Source of the DNA: an uncultured Prevotella sp.
GTDB taxonomy: Bacteria > Bacteroidota > Bacteroidia > Bacteroidales > Bacteroidaceae
Length of the DNA: 21,157 nt
Assembly: GCA_905372445.1 (NCBI GenBank)
Contig: CAJPPF010000023.1
Span: 1-21,157, forward strand
Direction: 5' to 3'
Under the pieces are notes generated by a model. The model was not told where the DNA came from. It did no database searches and worked only from the letters and a program-made list of their open reading frames with translations. Shown here in pieces: positions 1 to 8,955 of the stretch; within the stretch, counting starts at the first letter, position 1; each line of letters begins with the position of its first letter. A program made the translations under genes and the position numbers.

Positions 1-56
1 CAACAATCGAACACAATCAGTCAAGGACTCTAATAACCGATTTGGGTTAAATCTTT

Positions 57-3000
57 TTATACTAAATCTTTTCCGTGACAGTTCTTGAATTTCTTGCCCG
101 AGCCACATGGACAAAGGTCATTGCGTCCTGGGAGTTTTTCTTTCACGATAGGCTGAACCGTACGGCGAGCGTTCTCGCGAGTGTCCTGTGCGGCAGCATC
201 TTGCATACCTCCGCCCTGACGAACTTGATTTAGAGCATCAGCGTCGTCCTTTTGTTCGTTGTAGCGTTGTGAGTGCTGCTCGGGCGCTGCCTCACGCACC
301 TCTTGCTGTGCCACTTGCTCGGGAATCATTGCACGTGTGAGAATTGATGCTATACGGTTGTTCATGTTGTCTACCATGGCATCGAAGAGCTTCACTGACT
401 CCAGCTTGAAGATGAGCAGAGGGTCTTTCTGTTCGTAAGAGGCGTTCTGTACAGAATGCTTCAGTTCGTCGAGCTGACGGAGATTCTCCTTCCAACAGTC
501 ATCGATTATATGTAGCATTATGACTTTCTCGAACTGCTTTATGACATCCTTAGCCTCACTTTCGTAAGCCTCTTTCATGTCGCATGGAATATTGAAAACA
601 TTGCGACCATCAGTGATTGGTACCATGATGCGCTCATAGTTGTTGGCAGGGTTCTCCCATATATTCTTGATCACAGGCCACGCCACTTCCTGAATGCGAT
701 CAGTGCGACGCTTGAAGTTAGCCAGTGCCTTCTGGAATGCCTCCTCCTGCAAATCCTCGAGCTTACCACTGAGGAAACGGTCTTCTGTGAATGGACATTC
801 CATTGCAAGAACTTTCAGGAACTGCTCACGAACACCTACATAATCATTTTTCGAAGTTATATTTACTATGCGGTCCCAAAGAATGTTGGTGATGTCCATA
901 CCGATACGCTCACCCATGAGAGCGTGACGACGCTTCTCATATATTACGGTACGCTGCTTGTTCATTACGTCGTCATACTCGAGCAGATGCTTACGTGTAC
1001 CGAAATGGTTCTCTTCGACTTTCTTCTGTGCACGCTCTATTGACTTTGAAATCATTGACGACTCAATGCGTTCTCCTTCCTTGAATCCGAGACGGTCCAT
1101 TACGCCGGAGATTCGTTCAGAGCCGAACAGACGCATGAGCTTATCTTCGAGTGATACGTAGAATACAGAAGAACCAGGGTCGCCCTGTCGTCCTGCACGA
1201 CCACGGAGCTGACGGTCTACACGGCGGCTTTCATGACGTTCCGTACCGATTATAGCAAGACCACCCGCAGCCTTGACCTCGTTTGATAGCTTGATATCGG
1301 TACCACGACCTGCCATGTTAGTAGCGATTGTCACAACACCAAGTCCGTTGCTCTGTCGTCCTGCCTCTGCCACGATGTCAGCCTCCTTCTGGTGGAGCTT
1401 TGCGTTAAGCACCTGGCAAGGAATACGGTTCTGGTCGAGCATACGTTTTAGGAGTTCTGATATTTCTACTGATGTCGTACCGACAAGAACCGGACGTCCT
1501 GCGTCGCGCATCTCAATGATTTCCTGAATTACTGCCTTATATTTCTCGCGGTTTGTCTTGTAGACACGGTCTTCAAGATCAAAGCGTGCTATAGGTCGGT
1601 TGGTAGGAATCTCGACAACATCGAGCTTATATATATCCCAGAACTCGCCAGCTTCTGTTGTGGCAGTACCCGTCATTCCGGCAAGTTTATGGTACATACG
1701 GAAGTAGTTCTGCAGGGTTATGGTAGCGAAGGTCTGTGTTGCAGCTTCTACCTTCACATGCTCTTTTGCCTCTACAGCCTGATGCAGACCGTCAGACCAG
1801 CGACGACCTTCCATTATACGACCTGTCTGCTCATCTACAATCTTCACCTCGCCGTCCATGACAACATACTCGTCGTCTTTATTAAACATGGTGTATGCCT
1901 TGAGCAATTGCTGCAGAGTGTGAACACGCTCGCTCTGCACTGCATAGTATGCAAGCAGCTCGTCTTTCTTTGTCAGAAGTTCTTCTTCCGACAGACCCTT
2001 TTGCGATTCAAGTGCGGAAAGCTCCGATGTGATGTCGGGAAGTACGAAAAGTTTTTCGTCTTTAACCTGATTGGCAAGCCATGCTGTGCCCTTATCAGTG
2101 AGATCGCATGAGTTCATCTTCTCGTCAACGACGAAGTAGAGCGGCTCTACAGCCTTTGGCATCTCGCGGTTGTTGTTCTGCATGTAATACTCTTCGGTCT
2201 TGAGCATTCCGCTCTTGATACCTTCCTCGGAGAGATATTTGATGAGTGCCTTATTCTTTGGAAGGCACTTGTATGAACGATAGAGCGAGAGGAAACCTTC
2301 CTCATTAGTATGTGCAGCCTCGTCTTTCTTGCCGCTCTCAAGAAGTTTTGCCGCTTCGTTGATTTTTGTCTTTGCATCAGCAAGATATTGAGTGGCAAGC
2401 TGACGTTGTACGCCTACGAGGCGTTCAACAAGAGGCTGATACTCCTCAAACATCTGATCGTCACCTTTTGGAATCGGACCGCTGATGATAAGCGGTGTTC
2501 GTGCGTCGTCGATAAGCACAGAGTCGACCTCATCGACAATGGCATAGTTGTGGGCACGCTGTACGAGGTCGGCTGGCGATATAGCCATATTGTCGCGAAG
2601 GTAGTCGAAACCAAACTCATTATTTGTACCGAATGTGATGTCGGCATTATAAGCGGCGCGACGCTCCGGAGAGTTCGGTCGGTGCTTGTCGATACAGTCA
2701 ACTGAAAGACCATTGAACATATAGAGAGGTCCCATCCATTCTGAGTCACGTTTTGCAAGGTAGTCGTTGACGGTTACTACGTGTACGCCGTTTCCGGTAA
2801 GTGCATTGAGGAACACCGGCAACGTAGCCACGAGGGTCTTACCTTCACCGGTAGCCATTTCGGCAATCTTTCCCTGATGAAGCACCTCGCCACCGAAGAG
2901 CTGCACATCATAGTGGATCATCTCCCATTTCTGGTCATTGCCACCAGCTGTCCAGTGGTTGTGATAGATGGCTTTGTCACCGTCGATGGTCACGAAGTCA

Positions 3001-3431
3001 TTACCCGGTTTGGCTGCAATCTCGCGATCGAAGTCTGTAGCAGTAACAACAGTCTCTTCGTTTTCTGCAAAACGACGTGCAGTGTCTTTTACGATACTGA
3101 AGGCAACAGGCATTACTTCATTCAGTGCCTCCTCGTAGATTTCGAGAGCCTCTTTCTCCAATTTGTCGATGCTGTTGAAGATGCCCTCACGTTCATCGAT
3201 AGGAGTGGCTTCTATTGTAGCCTTTAGTTCGGCGATTTTCTTTTTCTGCTCAGCTGCAGAGTTCTGCACATACTGTTGGATTTCCTTTGTCTTTGCACGC
3301 AGTTCGTCGTTCGAAAGCGCCATAATCTCCGGATAAGCCTGCTTCACCTTTTCGACGAGAGGCTGTATGAGTTTCATGTCACGGCTTGACTTGTTGCCGA
3401 ACAGAGACTGCAAAATTTTGTTCAAATTCAT
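57..3431 (-). CDS. secA: Preprotein translocase ATPase SecA
   Basis: SecA is the cytosolic ATPase that pushes unfolded precursors through SecYEG. Seen in the 1124-aa product: Walker A MATGEGKT (about residues 192-199), Walker B DEVD (300-303), the [14 protein letters not shown] stretch (268-281), a second helicase half with [13 protein letters not shown] and [13 protein letters not shown], and a C-terminal zinc-binding SEC-C motif (C1107, C1109, C1118, H1119) after a Gln-rich linker. It is about 220 residues longer than E. coli SecA. Extra charged, probably coiled-coil sequence sits around residues 55-105 and a further insertion around 345-445, as is usual in Bacteroidetes. The ATG at 3431 is followed by the normal [12 protein letters not shown] opening. 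No TAnnTTTG promoter is visible in the 99-nt gap upstream, so it may be read from the lnb promoter through the PafA-like gene. Identification is secure; the promoter assignment is inference. Confidence 0.98.
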   Translation of the reverse strand: MNLNKILQSLFGNKSSRDMKLIQPLVEKVKQAYPEIMALSNDELRAKTKEIQQYVQNSAAEQKKKIAELKATIEATPIDEREGIFNSIDKLEKEALEIYEEALNEVMPVAFSIVKDTARRFAENEETVVTATDFDREIAAKPGNDFVTIDGDKAIYHNHWTAGGNDQKWEMIHYDVQLFGGEVLHQGKIAEMATGEGKTLVATLPVFLNALTGNGVHVVTVNDYLAKRDSEWMGPLYMFNGLSVDCIDKHRPNSPERRAAYNADITFGTNNEFGFDYLRDNMAISPADLVQRAHNYAIVDEVDSVLIDDARTPLIISGPIPKGDDQMFEEYQPLVERLVGVQRQLATQYLADAKTKINEAAKLLESGKKDEAAHTNEEGFLSLYRSYKCLPKNKALIKYLSEEGIKSGMLKTEEYYMQNNNREMPKAVEPLYFVVDEKMNSCDLTDKGTAWLANQVKDEKLFVLPDITSELSALESQKGLSEEELLTKKDELLAYYAVQSERVHTLQQLLKAYTMFNKDDEYVVMDGEVKIVDEQTGRIMEGRRWSDGLHQAVEAKEHVKVEAATQTFATITLQNYFRMYHKLAGMTGTATTEAGEFWDIYKLDVVEIPTNRPIARFDLEDRVYKTNREKYKAVIQEIIEMRDAGRPVLVGTTSVEISELLKRMLDQNRIPCQVLNAKLHQKEADIVAEAGRQSNGLGVVTIATNMAGRGTDIKLSNEVKAAGGLAIIGTERHESRRVDRQLRGRAGRQGDPGSSVFYVSLEDKLMRLFGSERISGVMDRLGFKEGERIESSMISKSIERAQKKVEENHFGTRKHLLEYDDVMNKQRTVIYEKRRHALMGERIGMDITNILWDRIVNITSKNDYVGVREQFLKVLAMECPFTEDRFLSGKLEDLQEEAFQKALANFKRRTDRIQEVAWPVIKNIWENPANNYERIMVPITDGRNVFNIPCDMKEAYESEAKDVIKQFEKVIMLHIIDDCWKENLRQLDELKHSVQNASYEQKDPLLIFKLESVKLFDAMVDNMNNRIASILTRAMIPEQVAQQEVREAAPEQHSQRYNEQKDDADALNQVRQGGGMQDAAAQDTRENARRTVQPIVKEKLPGRNDLCPCGSGKKFKNCHGKDLV

Positions 3432-3468
3432 AATTATAATTGTTTGTTTTTATTCTTGATTGGTTTGT

Positions 3469-3492
3469 AAAACAGTCAGTTCCGACTGTTTT
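3469..3492 (-). terminator. Hairpin between the PafA-like gene and secA
   Basis: A perfect 9-bp inverted repeat (AAAACAGTC / GACTGTTTT) encloses a 6-nt loop, 38 nt past the PafA-like stop codon and 37 nt before the secA ATG. The T-rich 3' arm makes it terminator-like in both directions. Because no separate secA promoter is evident, it could be a leaky terminator or an mRNA-processing or attenuation element that sets SecA level relative to the upstream genes. Confidence 0.5.
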
Positions 3493-3530
3493 TAATAATT
3501 TTCATTGCGATAGTTTTTCCCGCATCGTAT

Positions 3531-4934
3531 TTAGAAAAGCGGTTTTGCATAGCAGGCATTTGGTGCTCTGATGTGGATGCTTTTTGCAATGGTGGGCGCA
3601 ATGCGCTCTGTTGTTATTGGAATATCAATGTGTTCTGCTTTGATGTTTGAGCCGAGGAATATCACAGGGAACGGTACAAAGACTGTTCTGACCTGATAAC
3701 TTGTGTTCGTGTCCTCGTTGAATATGCTCCACCCCGGTGTGGCTTCAATCCACAAGTCGCCGGTTATCTCCGTGTCGTAAGGGCTTGTCTTTACGTCAGC
3801 TACCCCTGCCGTCATTTTCAGCAGGTCTTTAGAGCGCAGAATTATTTCGGAATATGATATTTTATTATCCTCAATGAGTTTATGGTTGAGGAATATCTGA
3901 TTCTTGAAATAGCCTTCCACCCACGCACCACTACCGTAAACTGCCGACAGGTACATGTTGAGCAGTTGTGCTGTGCGATTGATATAGAACGTTCCTGTCG
4001 GAATTTTGTATTTCTTATAGTCGGTCTCCGGTTCGTCGGTATCGCCGGTGGCAGTGATGACGAACATGACATTGTCCTTACCGACCTTCTGCTCTACACC
4101 GGAGATGAAACTGCCGAGAGTAGCATCGAGCGATATGTATACATGCTCCATCTCCTGGCGTTGTCCCATTGTATTGCCCAGACGGGCAGATAGCGTGACT
4201 GCAAGATAGTCGGTAATATCATCGCGACCGAGGGCGTTGTCGGTGATACAGCTCAGTGCTGCGTCACTGACAATATCGTTCAGCAGGTCTTTTCTTCCTT
4301 TGTTGTTTACTGCGTTATATGCGCGAATCCATGAGTTTGCTGTCGATGGGTAGTATGTCGATGTGGTCCATGCAGATGTTCTGTCGTCAATCCAGAATGC
4401 TCCGTCGGCAGCATGTCCTGCTGACAAAATGGCGGCATCTTGGCTTTGCGCCAGTCCGAAGACCAATGCACGGCCGTTGGTCGACACCTTCAACTCATCG
4501 CTGACAGTCGATGTGGCAATGTTCTTCGGCGATACAATATCGTGCTTGTCATATACGCAATACTCCGGACGTAGTGTCTTTCGGTTGAGCCACTGTTGGG
4601 CAATGATCTTGTTGTAGTGTGGGGCGGTGCCTGTTGCTATGCAAGTGATGGCAGACGCACGGTCGACAGGGGAGAAAGGGTACTCGACCGCCTCGTAGAC
4701 ACGCCCCTCGCTAAGCAGTCGGCGAAAGCCATCTTGTTTGTATAAAGGTGCGAAGTGCTCAAGATAGTCGGTGCGCAGCTGGTCGATGGTGATATTTACC
4801 ACGAGGCGTGGAGCCACGTTCAAGTTCTGGGCGTTGGTGTCCAGCACATTGAAAGTGGCAAGAAGCGCTGCCAAGTAGAAGCGTCCCAGACTTGTGTTGA
4901 GCAGGGGTTGTATGTCGAGTTTATTCTTTTTCAT
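3531..4934 (-). CDS. PafA-like alkaline phosphatase superfamily protein, probable pseudoenzyme
   Basis: The 467-aa product starts with a hydrophobic segment (about residues 16-30, then NAQ, a plausible signal-peptide end), so it is probably periplasmic. The fold follows Bacteroidetes PafA alkaline phosphatase: VVNITIDQLRTDYL (45-58), ATGTAPHYNKI (100-110), AAILSAGHAADGAFW (167-181), KVGKDNVMFVITAT (283-296) and KYKIPTG (308-314). By hand alignment to remembered PafA motifs, the nucleophile Thr is Arg92, the active-site Asn is Gln113, the Lys/Arg pair is Ser164/Asp166, the Asp/His zinc ligands are Ala250/Asn254, the DH pair is Thr296/Gly297, and the last His is missing near 410. Only the first Asp ligand (D51) remains. 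It should therefore lack phosphatase activity. The ORF is intact, so it is not a decayed gene. It overlaps lnb by 14 nt in another frame, implying translational coupling. Superfamily placement is firm; function is unknown. Confidence 0.85.
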   Translation of the reverse strand: MKKNKLDIQPLLNTSLGRFYLAALLATFNVLDTNAQNLNVAPRLVVNITIDQLRTDYLEHFAPLYKQDGFRRLLSEGRVYEAVEYPFSPVDRASAITCIATGTAPHYNKIIAQQWLNRKTLRPEYCVYDKHDIVSPKNIATSTVSDELKVSTNGRALVFGLAQSQDAAILSAGHAADGAFWIDDRTSAWTTSTYYPSTANSWIRAYNAVNNKGRKDLLNDIVSDAALSCITDNALGRDDITDYLAVTLSARLGNTMGQRQEMEHVYISLDATLGSFISGVEQKVGKDNVMFVITATGDTDEPETDYKKYKIPTGTFYINRTAQLLNMYLSAVYGSGAWVEGYFKNQIFLNHKLIEDNKISYSEIILRSKDLLKMTAGVADVKTSPYDTEITGDLWIEATPGWSIFNEDTNTSYQVRTVFVPFPVIFLGSNIKAEHIDIPITTERIAPTIAKSIHIRAPNACYAKPLF

Positions 4935-6159
4935 TATTTTCTTTTAATCCCGAAGAACTCATAAACCTTATCATCAATGTGCATGCCAACAATTCTACGC
5001 CAGCGGCAAATGTCTGCCAAAAGCTTGCTACGTAGCCCAATGCTGCACAGGCAGCGATCACATACATCATTTTGTGTCTCTTGTTATTGCGCAGACTCTT
5101 GATGATTTTCCACCCGAAGAACAGTGCCAATGGATTGAACACGAGTATCTGGAAGTTAAGTCTCACTGTAGGATGCTGCGAGAATATCATCATGAGCAAC
5201 ACGAAGCTTGGTATTCCTGATAGCAGGAGCAGGAAAGCATCAAACTGCCAGATGCGACGGAGTGTCAGGTAATGCTCAAGCAAAACGACGATGATTAACA
5301 TTAAAAAGAGCCCTATTGCCAGTATATGCGGTTCAAAAAAAGACTCTAAGCTATCTTTATTATCGTAGTCGTATTGCGATGGTGTCACCCAATATTCCTT
5401 ACTTACAAGTTTGCGCTGTCTGTCATTATCGGTTATGACTGCATTGTTGAAATCTACGCGTAAGGTGTCAGGTAGGAACTGCTGTTGTGTACGTGTTGTC
5501 TCACAGTCGGAACCGATGCCCAGAAGGAAGTCGTTGCCCCAGCGCGCCCATCGATGATTCTCGTTCCATTGATGAATCTCTTCGCGATAGGATGTCCTGA
5601 CCGAAGGGTTATTGTTGTAGCTGATTCTTCCGTCGATATTGTCGACAATGATGTTGCGTGCACGTGTCGTGCAGTTGTCGTAGAAGTAATTATAGCGATA
5701 GTAGCGGTTCTCTGGCAGGTAGTTTGTGAAAATCGCCTGCATGATCTGCCTCTTCTCCTTATTGGTGAGATTGAGCAATTGCTCGCGTATGCCACAGTGA
5801 TAGTAATTGTAGCGCTCGACAAAGTCTTTCCATGCCTCTATCTCCATGCGGTAGTCGGTGAGTCCAAAGGCAAACCGTAGCACAAAGAAACTTTTCCTTT
5901 GATCGAATATTCCCCAGTTTGCAAGCACATCCTCACCGGAGATTCGGTCGTGGATTCGTATTCCGGTATGACCGTAGAGAGCGTAGATCAGCTGGTGCGG
6001 CTCGCATGTGATGAGGCTGATGTCTACCGAATCAAGTCGGTTGTCATCAAGGATTGTCGGTGATGTATCTGGCATACCCTGTGCCGTCGCTTTGAAAGCG
6101 ATGAAAAACAGAGATATTATAAAGAATGCTTTAAACCGGCTGGGTGTTATATTGGGCAT
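4921..6159 (-). CDS. lnb: Lnb-type lipoprotein N-acyltransferase (DUF4105 domain plus C-terminal membrane helices)
   Basis: Predicted envelope enzyme that adds the N-terminal acyl chain to diacyl lipoproteins, the job done by Lnt in Proteobacteria. The 412-aa product has a signal sequence (residues 1-27, ending KATAQG), then a DUF4105 periplasmic domain with LYGHTGIRIHD (His64), NWGIFD and YDNCTTRARN (Cys163). That His and Cys are the likely catalytic pair of a papain-like fold. About five hydrophobic helices fill residues 270-400. The start is ATG 6159: the longer reading to TTG 6213 would run through the -7 promoter box at 6184-6191, so those 18 codons cannot be translated from that promoter. 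The gene heads an operon with the PafA-like gene (14-nt overlap) and secA. The DUF4105 assignment is by motif; the Lnb function is taken from what I recall of work on a Bacteroides homologue. A different acyl or thiol-enzyme role is possible. Confidence 0.85.
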   Translation of the reverse strand: MPNITPSRFKAFFIISLFFIAFKATAQGMPDTSPTILDDNRLDSVDISLITCEPHQLIYALYGHTGIRIHDRISGEDVLANWGIFDQRKSFFVLRFAFGLTDYRMEIEAWKDFVERYNYYHCGIREQLLNLTNKEKRQIMQAIFTNYLPENRYYRYNYFYDNCTTRARNIIVDNIDGRISYNNNPSVRTSYREEIHQWNENHRWARWGNDFLLGIGSDCETTRTQQQFLPDTLRVDFNNAVITDNDRQRKLVSKEYWVTPSQYDYDNKDSLESFFEPHILAIGLFLMLIIVVLLEHYLTLRRIWQFDAFLLLLSGIPSFVLLMMIFSQHPTVRLNFQILVFNPLALFFGWKIIKSLRNNKRHKMMYVIAACAALGYVASFWQTFAAGVELLACTLMIRFMSSSGLKENNEKE

Positions 6160-6183
6160 GTTTATTGATTCGCATATTTTCTG

Positions 6184-6215
6184 CAAAGATAAGAAAAAAA
6201 CATGAGTACTCAAAA
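6184..6215 (-). promoter_or_regulatory. Promoter of the lnb operon
   Basis: On the minus strand TTTTG (6215-6211), an 18-nt spacer and TATCTTTG (6191-6184) match the Bacteroidetes -33/-7 consensus TTTG...TAnnTTTG. The predicted start of transcription lies about 15-20 nt before ATG 6159, which sets the lnb start codon. Confidence 0.75.
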
Positions 6216-6802
6216 TAAATATTAGGAAATATATACGTGCGCGTAAGGAAATGGCTTCAGATCGAACGACTGTCCGTTATGTCTTGTCATGTATTACTGA
6301 TTTTATAATATGTAAAATAATATCACATAAAAACTGCAGTTTTAAAAATTGGATTCTGTGAAAACAAAAGGGGTGAAATTAATGCGTTATGAATGATTTC
6401 TGCGGTTTTATTTTCTGAAACCTATGTAATGAGGATGTAGAACCTATGGAATTAGACGATGAAAGCGTAGCTTTTAGCTGTTTATTAAGATGTAATAAGT
6501 TGATAAAAAGGTGATTTCTATAGTGTTTTTGAATTGAAAATGTAGGTTTTGAGTTCTGATTTTTACTCGCAGAAAAATAACTTCTTGATAATCAGGATGT
6601 TTGCTTAAATGCGTGAGGTTCGCGTATTTGGAGCAGAGTTTTGTTGTGGCTGTAAATATGTGAGTATTAAAGCAATTTGTTCTTATAATTGTAATAATAA
6701 ATCATTATTTATCATGTTTATTTTCGTAACGCTTTGTATGAATTGTAATAGCATGGAGAATGGAATTTCGTATTAAAAAACCTTATAAATATAACATGTG
6801 AC
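6216..6802. other. Long AT-rich intergenic region between divergent operons
   Basis: About 590 nt lie between the lnb promoter and the promoter of the outer-membrane protein gene. I see no convincing coding frame, tRNA or other recognised RNA, and no additional TAnnTTTG box on either strand. The only clear structure is a perfect 14-bp palindrome, AAAACTGCAGTTTT, at 6330-6343. It could be an operator, relics of lost genes, or spacer. Confidence 0.5.
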
Positions 6803-6833
6803 TTTTGAAATTAAAAAGAAATACTTACCTTTG
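6803..6833 (+). promoter_or_regulatory. Promoter of the OMP-lptC-corC-like operon
   Basis: TTTTG (6803-6807), an 18-nt spacer and TACCTTTG (6826-6833) form a full Bacteroidetes promoter. It leaves a leader of roughly 98 nt before ATG 6939, long enough for post-transcriptional control, although no known riboswitch was recognised in it. Confidence 0.75.
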
Positions 6834-6938
6834 CACTTTATATGAACGGAATGCGTGTGTATGCGTCTTGTTTCATGGCAAACGACCATTCATTGCGCTC
6901 CATAGTTATTGACAAAGATAAATAGTTAAATCAATATA

Positions 6939-8258
6939 ATGAAGAAAATACTTCTTGCTGTCTCTACAGTGATTCTCTCGTTAGGTGTGGAAGCTCAGAA
7001 TTCCACCAATTCACCTTATTCAAGGTATGGTTACGGTCAATTGGCTGGTCGCTCGAATGGTGCAACAAAGGCAATGAACGGACTAAGTAAAGGTTGGCGT
7101 GAAGGTAATCAGGTGAATTTCGCAAACCCGGCTTCTTATTCCGGCATCGATTCTCTGACATTCCTCTTTGATGCAGGTGTGTCGGGGCAGATAACGAGTT
7201 TCCAGGAAGGAAATCGTAAGTTGAATGCAAAAAATGGTGGCTTCGACTATTTCATGGGTGCCTTCCGTCTCATGAAACATGTGGGAATAGCATTTGGTGC
7301 AGTGCCTTACAGCAATATAGGATACGACTATAAGAAAGTGATTAACATAGGTAATGTTCCATCAACCGGCAATTCTGCAACAACCAGTACGGAGGAATAC
7401 TCAGGAAAAGGTGGCTTGCAGCAGGCTTTCATAGGTATTGGCGTCGAACCGTTGAGATTGAAGAACACAAGTCTTTCGCTTGGTGTTAACGCGTCTTATT
7501 TCTGGGGCGATTACACAAAAGGTATAATTAATACTTTTAATAAGAAATCGGTCACAACAACATCGCGACTGTATGAATATGATACTAAGGCGTTTACATT
7601 CGATTTCGGTGCACAGCTACAGCAGAAGTTCGGTAAATACGACAAACTCACTCTTGGTGCTACATTTGCCATGAAGCAGAAATTGAGTGGCGACCCGAAG
7701 TTTCTCGCCATATCAAGAAATACTCAGACAGGCGTTGCTGACACTACTTTAGTTGTAGCAAACGGCAGTCACTCGTTGCCGATGACTATCGGTGCAGGTC
7801 TTGTGTGGAATCATGCTGACCGCATAAAGGTAGGTTTCGATTACGAACTGCAGAAGTGGTCAGATATAGAATACCCTGTCTATGCTGTAGTGAATAATAA
7901 GGCGCAGTATCAGATGACAAAAGGATTGTTCACTGATCGTACTAAATACACTTTCGGAGGTGAATACTGTCATAATAGGAATGCACGCTCCTGGGCAAGC
8001 AGAGTGCGCTATCGTGCAGGCGTGTCTTACGCTTCACCTTATTTAAAAATTAACGGTAATGAAGGTCCGAAAGAAATAAGTGCATCTTTCGGTGTGGGGC
8101 TTCCTATCACCAACGGATATAACAACCGCTCATATCTGAACGTATCGGCACAGTGGATTCAACAGAATGCCAAGGGGCTGATAAAGGAAAACACGTTCTG
8201 CATCAATATAGGTCTAACATTCAACGAACGTTGGTTCGCAAAATGGCAGGTTGATTAA
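6939..8258 (+). CDS. FadL/OMPP1-like outer-membrane beta-barrel protein
   Basis: The 439-aa product has a clear signal peptide (MKKILLAVSTVILSLGVEAQ) and a mature N-terminus with NSPYSRYGYGQL, followed by NFANPASYSGIDSLTF. That arrangement is typical of Bacteroidetes relatives of the FadL/OMPP1 family. The rest alternates hydrophobic and polar residues with many Gly, Tyr and aromatic positions, as expected of transmembrane beta strands, for example GAGLVWNHADRIKVGFDYEL and a final strand near NIGLTFNERWF. The cargo is unknown; FadL relatives move hydrophobic compounds. It leads a run with lptC (8-nt overlap of this stop with the earliest lptC start) and the CorC-like gene, suggesting an envelope-assembly role. 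It could equally be a structural barrel without transport function. Confidence 0.75.
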   Translation: MKKILLAVSTVILSLGVEAQNSTNSPYSRYGYGQLAGRSNGATKAMNGLSKGWREGNQVNFANPASYSGIDSLTFLFDAGVSGQITSFQEGNRKLNAKNGGFDYFMGAFRLMKHVGIAFGAVPYSNIGYDYKKVINIGNVPSTGNSATTSTEEYSGKGGLQQAFIGIGVEPLRLKNTSLSLGVNASYFWGDYTKGIINTFNKKSVTTTSRLYEYDTKAFTFDFGAQLQQKFGKYDKLTLGATFAMKQKLSGDPKFLAISRNTQTGVADTTLVVANGSHSLPMTIGAGLVWNHADRIKVGFDYELQKWSDIEYPVYAVVNNKAQYQMTKGLFTDRTKYTFGGEYCHNRNARSWASRVRYRAGVSYASPYLKINGNEGPKEISASFGVGLPITNGYNNRSYLNVSAQWIQQNAKGLIKENTFCINIGLTFNERWFAKWQVD

Positions 8259-8913
8259 AATAGTATCTGATACAGTGAAGAAAGCGTATCGTTCGCCAGT
8301 AGTCGTTATAATGCTTTTGTTCTATATAATGATGGCATGCACGGAGCAGAAGGAACACCTCGCTCCTGCCATTCACGATGAGGACTCGGCTGCGCTGATG
8401 ACAACTTATGGTATTAATATGTTGATTTCCGACTCCGGCGTAATTAAATACAGAATTGTCACAGAACGGAGTGTCACAAACCAGAATGTCAACCCAAAGC
8501 GTACAATTTTTGATAAGGGCATTCTGCTTACGCAGTTCGACGAACATCTACATGTGCAGGCTTACATACAGGCAGATACGGCATATAAATATGATGAACA
8601 ACGTCTGCTTGAGCTCCGGGGGCGTGTGCGCATACTTTCAAAAGACGGTGTGAAATTCCGTGGAGAGGAACTGTTCTGGGATCAGGACAAGCACGAGTAT
8701 TACTCGAACATGTATTCATACTTCGAAACACCGGAACGCACTCTCGAAGGACACTATTTCCGCAGCGACGAGAGCATGCGTAAATATTATGTCTCAAATA
8801 CACGCGGCTCATTCATGCATGGCGATATGGTGGGCGAGGACACTGTCTCCTCAAAACCAGATACGGTGAAGGCAGCCATACGCCAGCCAGCCATTCCACG
8901 AGCGCGTCAGTAG
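8251..8913 (+). CDS. lptC: LPS export system periplasmic protein LptC (lipoprotein-like N-terminus)
   Basis: LptC links the inner-membrane LptBFG transporter to periplasmic LptA during lipopolysaccharide export. The 220-aa product has a short hydrophobic N-terminus ending in MMAC (Cys30), which looks like a lipobox and would make it an anchored lipoprotein. The body fits the beta-jellyroll LptC/OstA-like family: YGINMLISDSGVIKYRI, IFDKGILLTQFDE, LLELRGRVRILSKDGVKFRGEELFWDQDK and TLEGHYFRSDESM. The start is uncertain. TTG 8251 overlaps the stop of the preceding gene by 8 nt, while GTG 8275 would give the more typical signal peptide MKKAYRSPVVVIMLL. Either way no ATG fits before the hydrophobic stretch. 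The C-terminus is short, basic and probably disordered. Confidence 0.82.
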   Translation: MIKIVSDTVKKAYRSPVVVIMLLFYIMMACTEQKEHLAPAIHDEDSAALMTTYGINMLISDSGVIKYRIVTERSVTNQNVNPKRTIFDKGILLTQFDEHLHVQAYIQADTAYKYDEQRLLELRGRVRILSKDGVKFRGEELFWDQDKHEYYSNMYSYFETPERTLEGHYFRSDESMRKYYVSNTRGSFMHGDMVGEDTVSSKPDTVKAAIRQPAIPRARQ

Positions 8914-8955
8914 GAAGGACTAATACCTTGAACTTGATAAATAAAAAATAAAGTT

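Noticed and set aside
1689..2111. 140-aa open frame on the plus strand inside secA
   Set aside because: It lies wholly antisense to secA, has a cysteine- and leucine-rich composition typical of a shadow frame, and no promoter or family motif.
2781..3227. 148-aa open frame on the plus strand inside secA
   Set aside because: It is antisense to well-conserved secA sequence, with no recognisable domain or promoter.
3531..4934. The PafA-like gene as a decayed pseudogene
   Set aside because: The frame is uninterrupted for 467 codons, structural motifs are well kept, and it is coupled to lnb; loss of catalytic residues with a preserved frame suggests a pseudoenzyme instead.
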